From NCBI GenBank assembly GCA_003488415.1, contig DNLQ01000204.1, positions 1-8,707 on the forward strand: a DNA stretch of 8,707 nucleotides, in the 5' to 3' direction. The notes beneath the pieces were generated by a model that saw only the letters and a list, made by a program, of their open reading frames with translations, had not been told where the DNA came from and searched no databases. This document shows positions 5,613 through 8,707 of this stretch, in pieces; positions within the stretch are counted from its first letter, which is position 1; the number at the start of each line of letters is the position of its first letter. The stretch comes from Ruminococcus sp. Its GTDB lineage: Bacteria; Bacillota; Clostridia; Oscillospirales; Ruminococcaceae. The translations under genes were made by a program, and so were the position numbers.

Positions 5613-6845
5613 ATGAATCTACAAGCCATTCTGGTAACTAACGGAGTAGGCTGTGCGATACTGGTAATACTTCTTATCAGCAGCCATCTTGTACGCCAGA
5701 GAAGAACATTTGCAGACAAGATATTCACTGCAATGATCTTCCTCACTGGTGAAGCCTGCATTACTGAATCTGCTACCTTCTTCCTTGACGGAAAGGTATT
5801 CAGCGGTGCTGAAGCCGTAGACATGGCTCTTAACAGCATACTCTATCTTACCAACATCACAACATCTTTCCTATGGCTGGAATATACCGATCTCCGACTC
5901 TACCACAATATCCAAAGGCTTCGCCAGACTCTGCCAGTCCGTCTGATACCGCTGATCCTCGGAACCATAGGTCTGATCCTGAATCTGAAATTCAGATTTT
6001 TCTTTACTATCAACAGCGAGTTTATTTATTTCCGTGAACCGCTGGGATACATCTATTATGTGATAACATTTCTGTATCTTGCCGCATCATTGATACTGCG
6101 GCAGCATTACTACAATATTTACGGAAAGATAAGGTTCTTCCCGATCTTCACCTTCCTTATCCCTGTAATAATAGGTACTGCTGTACAGTCAGCAGTTTAC
6201 GGAGTCTCACTGGCATGGTGTTCTGTATCATTAGGACTTGTCGGAATATATATGTGCCTTCAGAATGAGCTGTCGTATATAGATCCGCTCACAAGTCTCT
6301 ACAACCGTAATTATATGAACGCCATACTCCAGGATATACTCTACAGAAAACTCCCTGCTGCCGGTATTATGATAGATCTTGATTTTTTCAAATCTATCAA
6401 TGATACCTTCGGTCATACCACCGGCGACGTCGCACTTATGGAGGCTGCCTCGATCATCAATCACGCTACTCCGGACAACTCTGTGAGTGTCAGGTATGCC
6501 GGAGATGAGTTCATCGTCATCCTTTATACCAATAAAAAAGAGATGGTGGAAAAAGTAATAGAGAGGATAAGATGCGGTGTTGACGCTTTCAACAAAACCG
6601 GAGGTCACAAGTACATTCTTTCATTCTCTATCGGAAGCTACATCTTCAACAGCTGCGATGAATCCATTGAAATATTCCTTCAGCATATGGATCAGGCTAT
6701 GTATGAGGAAAAGAAACTGAAGCATAAAAAACCTGAAGCGGAAACTGAAACCGAAAAAGCAGATGAAGAAGATCTTCCGGAAGAACCCGCAGATGCGGCT
6801 GCGGAAGGACAGGAAGAAGCAGCAGAAAATACGATCGTGAGCTGA
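5613..6845 (+). CDS. Membrane-anchored GGDEF-domain diguanylate cyclase
   Basis: This 410-residue protein has an N-terminal membrane sensor region (about 1-216) with roughly six or seven hydrophobic segments, then a cytoplasmic GGDEF domain (about 220-370). The domain carries DPLTSLYNR (224-232), Asp255 and Asp257 in IDLDFFK, Asn263 and the GHTTGD segment (267-272), and the signature AGDEF (296-300), an accepted variant of GGDEF. These match the metal- and GTP-binding residues of active enzymes that make cyclic di-GMP from two GTP. The inhibitory RxxD site expected just upstream of the signature is absent, so product feedback through that site is unlikely. The last 40 residues form an acidic Glu/Ala-rich tail (about 372-408) of unknown role. 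No phosphodiesterase or c-di-GMP effector gene is adjacent. The gene is monocistronic: it has its own promoter and a strong terminator. The signal sensed by the membrane part is unknown. Confidence 0.92.
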   Translation: MNLQAILVTNGVGCAILVILLISSHLVRQRRTFADKIFTAMIFLTGEACITESATFFLDGKVFSGAEAVDMALNSILYLTNITTSFLWLEYTDLRLYHNIQRLRQTLPVRLIPLILGTIGLILNLKFRFFFTINSEFIYFREPLGYIYYVITFLYLAASLILRQHYYNIYGKIRFFPIFTFLIPVIIGTAVQSAVYGVSLAWCSVSLGLVGIYMCLQNELSYIDPLTSLYNRNYMNAILQDILYRKLPAAGIMIDLDFFKSINDTFGHTTGDVALMEAASIINHATPDNSVSVRYAGDEFIVILYTNKKEMVEKVIERIRCGVDAFNKTGGHKYILSFSIGSYIFNSCDESIEIFLQHMDQAMYEEKKLKHKKPEAETETEKADEEDLPEEPADAAAEGQEEAAENTIVS

Positions 6846-6879
6846 AAACCGCCATAATGCGATACCCCGTACCCGGTCA

Positions 6880-6934
6880 TCTGACGACACGAACATTTAT
6901 GCTGACCGTTTGTGAAGCAATACGTGATGTCAGA
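6880..6934 (+). other. Imperfect stem in the 3' untranslated region of the diguanylate cyclase gene
   Basis: TCTGACGACACG (6880-6891) can pair with CGTGATGTCAGA (6923-6934) with one mismatch and one G-U pair around a 31-nt loop. CGGTCA (6874-6879) and TGACCG (6903-6908) are also complementary, and that helix would cross the first. The rest of 6846-6956 shows no gene. Confidence 0.3.
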
Positions 6935-6956
6935 GCCGATGATTTTCAATTATAAC

Positions 6957-6987
6957 GAAAAAGTCCGGTCAGATACCGGACTTTTTC
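6957..6987. terminator. Bidirectional intrinsic terminator between convergent genes
   Basis: GAAAAAGTCCGG (6957-6968) and CCGGACTTTTTC (6976-6987) form a perfect 12-bp stem around a 7-nt loop. The A-run on one side and the T-run on the other make it work in both directions. It serves the rightward diguanylate cyclase gene and the leftward thiamine transporter gene. Confidence 0.92.
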
Positions 6988-6995
6988 ATAGTCTG

Positions 6996-7022
6996 ACAGG
7001 CGTACCTTGTGCGCCTGTTTTT
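6996..7022 (+). terminator. Second hairpin with T-run, backup terminator
   Basis: ACAGGCG (6996-7002) pairs with CGCCTGT (7012-7018) around a 9-nt loop, followed on the plus strand by a run of five T (7018-7022). It can end rightward transcription that passes the first terminator. On the minus strand it sits just after the thiT-family stop codon but lacks a T-run. Confidence 0.6.
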
Positions 7023-7023
7023 A

Positions 7024-7596
7024 TTATTCGGTAAGCATCTTTCTTGTCTGCGGCAGTTTGTAAAGCAGTACGGCAGCAACACAGGTGAATATCATCTCAG
7101 GCAGCATATACGCTCCGTTGTAGAGCAGACTGTAGAGATATGTATTGTCTGTGGAGAAGCCGTTCCAAAGCTCACCGTAACTGTGCCACAGTACAACTCC
7201 GCTTACGAAGTGGCATACAAATCTCAGGAATATTGCAAATGCTGTACCTGTTATCCATCCGGGAACACCCTTGCTGCGGAATGCTCCTGCAAAGCCAAGT
7301 ACCGTAAAGGCTGCAAGGTAGTCAATAAGCAGGCAGGCAAGAAGCGTACCTGCCGAGAGTCCCCAGCTGAGTACTGATCCCAGAGACAGGAACATCTGTA
7401 ACAGCGCATAGACGAATGCTACAGCAAGTCCCTTCTTGACTCCGTACTTGATACTGAAAAGACATATCGGCAGCATGGAAAGAAGAGTAACAGCTCCGCC
7501 CCAGGGCAGCTCGAATACCTTTACAAGACTCAGTACCGTTGCCAGTGCAATCATTATTGCACCTTCCACCATCATTTTGGTTTTTGTGTGTTTCAT
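7024..7596 (-). CDS. thiT: ThiT-family thiamine transporter substrate-binding (S) component of an ECF transporter
   Basis: This 190-residue membrane protein with about six hydrophobic segments matches the ThiT (YuaJ) family, the thiamine-binding S-component of energy-coupling factor transporters. It would work with a shared EcfT/EcfA module encoded elsewhere. The family pattern LPWGGAVTLLSMLPICL (30-46), then IKYGVKKGLAVAFVYALLQ (49-67), is clear. By motif and spacing, Trp32, His129, Trp137, Tyr155 and Asn160 correspond to the thiamine-binding residues of Lactococcus lactis ThiT: the 8-residue His-Trp and 5-residue Tyr-Asn spacings agree. The LLIDYLAAF motif (89-97) carries Asp92. The ATG at 7596 has AGGAAG (7611-7606) 9 nt upstream. 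A TPP riboswitch with a terminator lies directly upstream, which independently supports a thiamine role. Transcription ends at the bidirectional terminator downstream. Confidence 0.93.
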   Translation of the reverse strand: MKHTKTKMMVEGAIMIALATVLSLVKVFELPWGGAVTLLSMLPICLFSIKYGVKKGLAVAFVYALLQMFLSLGSVLSWGLSAGTLLACLLIDYLAAFTVLGFAGAFRSKGVPGWITGTAFAIFLRFVCHFVSGVVLWHSYGELWNGFSTDNTYLYSLLYNGAYMLPEMIFTCVAAVLLYKLPQTRKMLTE

Positions 7597-7627
7597 TCTT
7601 TCTTACTTCCTTTCATCTTTATTTATG

Positions 7628-7658
7628 AAAAATGCGTACCCCGGCAGGAGTACGCATT
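7628..7658 (-). terminator. Riboswitch-controlled intrinsic terminator upstream of thiT
   Basis: On the minus strand AATGCGTAC (7658-7650) pairs with GTACGCATT (7639-7631), with two further G-C pairs near the loop, followed by TTTTT (7632-7628). It lies 12 bases after the TPP aptamer and ahead of the thiT ribosome binding site, the normal place for a transcription-terminating expression platform. TPP binding is expected to favour termination and lower transporter expression. Confidence 0.88.
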
Positions 7659-7670
7659 CATTTCCTACGA

Positions 7671-7746
7671 ATTGCTCCCTACACCGGTATTGACCGACAG
7701 GTTCAAAGGGTGATTCTCAACTGCCGCAAGACAGTTCCCCTGCAAT
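7671..7746 (-). promoter_or_regulatory. TPP riboswitch (THI element) controlling thiT
   Basis: On the minus strand the conserved core of the TPP aptamer is present in order. AGGGG (about 7741-7737) is followed by a variable AACTG/CAGTT hairpin (7736-7719), then TGAGA (7719-7715), ACCCTTTGAACCTG (7711-7698), a GGTCAATACC arm (about 7694-7685) and GTAGGGA (about 7682-7676). The closing helix is ATTGC (7746-7742) with GCAAT (7675-7671). Thiamine pyrophosphate binding to this RNA is known to repress thiamine uptake and synthesis genes. The aptamer starts one base after the stop codon of the acyl-CoA synthetase gene, leaving no intergenic room for a separate promoter. Confidence 0.93.
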
Positions 7747-7747
7747 A

Positions 7748-8707
7748 TTATGCTGTTTCTATACTGTTGGCATTGTGGAGCTTCAGCTTCTCCACAGCCT
7801 GCTCACGCATCTTGTACTTGAGTATCTTTCCTGCTGCGTTCATCGGGAATCCGTCAACAAAATCAACATATCTCGGACACTTGTGCTTTGCCATACGTGC
7901 AAGACAGAAATCCTTGATCTCCTGCTCTGTTGCAGTCTCACCGTCCTGGAGAACGATGCAGGCCATTATCTCTTCACCGTAATCCTCATCGGGAACACCG
8001 ATCACCTGTACGTCCTTTACCTTGGGATAGGTGTAGAGGAAATCCTCTATCTCCTTGGGGTAGATGTTCTCTCCTCCACGGATTATCATATCCTTTATAC
8101 GTCCGGTGATCTTGAAGTAACCGTCCTCTGAGCGGCGGCGTGCCAGGTCTCCGGTGTGGAGCCAGCCGTCTGAGTCGATAGCTGCGGCTGTAGCCTCGGG
8201 CATCTTGTAATAGCCCTTCATGATATTATATCCTCTTGCCACAAACTCGCCGTCAGTATCATCAGGAAGCTCCTGGTTGGTCTCAGGATCAACGATCCTG
8301 CACTCAACTCCGAATATAGGACCTCCGACAGTATTTACACGCTGCTCGATAGTATCTGTAGTCTTGCTCATAGTGGTGGCAGGTGAAGCCTCGGTCTGAC
8401 CGTAGGTGATGCAGATCTCGCTCATGTGCATCTTCTCGATCACTTCCTCCATGGTCTTGATAGGACAGGGAGAACCAGCCATGATCCCTGTACGCATATA
8501 CGAAAAGTCAGTCTTTTCAAAGTCCTCGTGTCCCAGCATCGCAATGAACATTGTAGGTACTCCGTGGAAGCAGGTTATCTTTTCCTTATTGATGCAGGCA
8601 AGTCCCTTTCTGGGAGAGAAACGTGTTATAGGTGACATTGTAACACCGTGAGTAACGGATGCGGTCATCGCAAGTACCATTCCGAAGCAGTGGAACATAG
8701 GCACCTG
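7748..8707 (-). CDS. AMP-dependent acyl-CoA synthetase (ANL superfamily), N-terminus cut by window edge
   Basis: The C-terminal 319 residues of an adenylate-forming acid-CoA ligase are visible; the family is usually about 540-560 residues long, so roughly 40% is missing past the right edge, including the Thr/Ser/Gly-rich P-loop. In this fragment I see VPMFHCFG at the start, YGQTEASP (102-109), GWLHTGDLARR (181-191) and GRIKDMIIRGGENIYPKEIE (202-221). The C-terminal NAAGKILKYK (290-299) carries the lysine (294) needed for adenylation. These enzymes activate a carboxylic acid with ATP and transfer it to coenzyme A. The pattern fits medium- or long-chain fatty acid CoA ligases (FadD-like, COG0318), but the substrate cannot be read. 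The first in-frame GTG at 8704 is not a start: the conserved family sequence already runs through it. The TAA stop (7750-7748) abuts the TPP riboswitch. Confidence 0.93.
   Translation of the reverse strand, partial: QVPMFHCFGMVLAMTASVTHGVTMSPITRFSPRKGLACINKEKITCFHGVPTMFIAMLGHEDFEKTDFSYMRTGIMAGSPCPIKTMEEVIEKMHMSEICITYGQTEASPATTMSKTTDTIEQRVNTVGGPIFGVECRIVDPETNQELPDDTDGEFVARGYNIMKGYYKMPEATAAAIDSDGWLHTGDLARRRSEDGYFKITGRIKDMIIRGGENIYPKEIEDFLYTYPKVKDVQVIGVPDEDYGEEIMACIVLQDGETATEQEIKDFCLARMAKHKCPRYVDFVDGFPMNAAGKILKYKMREQAVEKLKLHNANSIETA

Noticed and set aside
8702..8704. GTG at 8704 as start of the acyl-CoA synthetase
   Set aside because: The conserved VPMFHCFG segment runs through it and the reading frame stays open to the window edge, so the gene begins outside the window.

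Overview
The window looks like a chromosomal stretch from a Gram-positive gut Clostridia, most likely a Ruminococcus-type member of the Oscillospiraceae. This is an inference from AGGAGG-type ribosome binding sites, a lipoprotein and a secreted protein with choline/glucan-binding-like wall repeats, an ECF-type thiamine transporter under a TPP riboswitch, and the overall protein style. No rRNA, tRNA, insertion sequence or CRISPR array is visible.

Left part (1-5043, all minus strand). A secreted protein with about 21 wall-binding repeats and a C-terminal transglutaminase-like domain (4956-3097) is followed by a hairpin and then a tight three-gene operon: a lipoprotein with a long low-complexity linker (2998-2225), an AlgI/DltB-family membrane-bound O-acyltransferase starting with TTG (2212-815), and an AlgX/AlgJ-like DHHW protein that runs off the left edge (805-1). 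In this operon each stop codon overlaps the next gene's Shine-Dalgarno sequence, so the three are probably translationally coupled. The acyltransferase and DHHW pair is the classic arrangement for moving acetyl (or similar) groups across the membrane onto an extracellular polymer; the target cannot be read from the sequence.

Middle (4957-6990). A 656-bp AT-rich divergent region carries a good promoter for the transglutaminase-like gene and a strong extended -10 promoter facing right. The latter starts a leader of about 265 nt, containing several possible RNA helices, ahead of a membrane-anchored GGDEF diguanylate cyclase (5613-6845). I could not match this leader to a riboswitch class. A strong bidirectional terminator (6957-6987) separates this gene from the genes converging from the right.

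Right part (6991-8707, minus strand). The 3' portion of an AMP-dependent acyl-CoA synthetase (8707-7748) ends one base before a TPP riboswitch with its own transcription terminator, which controls a ThiT-family thiamine transporter subunit (7596-7024). The most useful leads are the unassigned leader of the GGDEF gene, the lipoprotein-containing O-acylation operon, and the riboswitch placed directly against an upstream stop codon.
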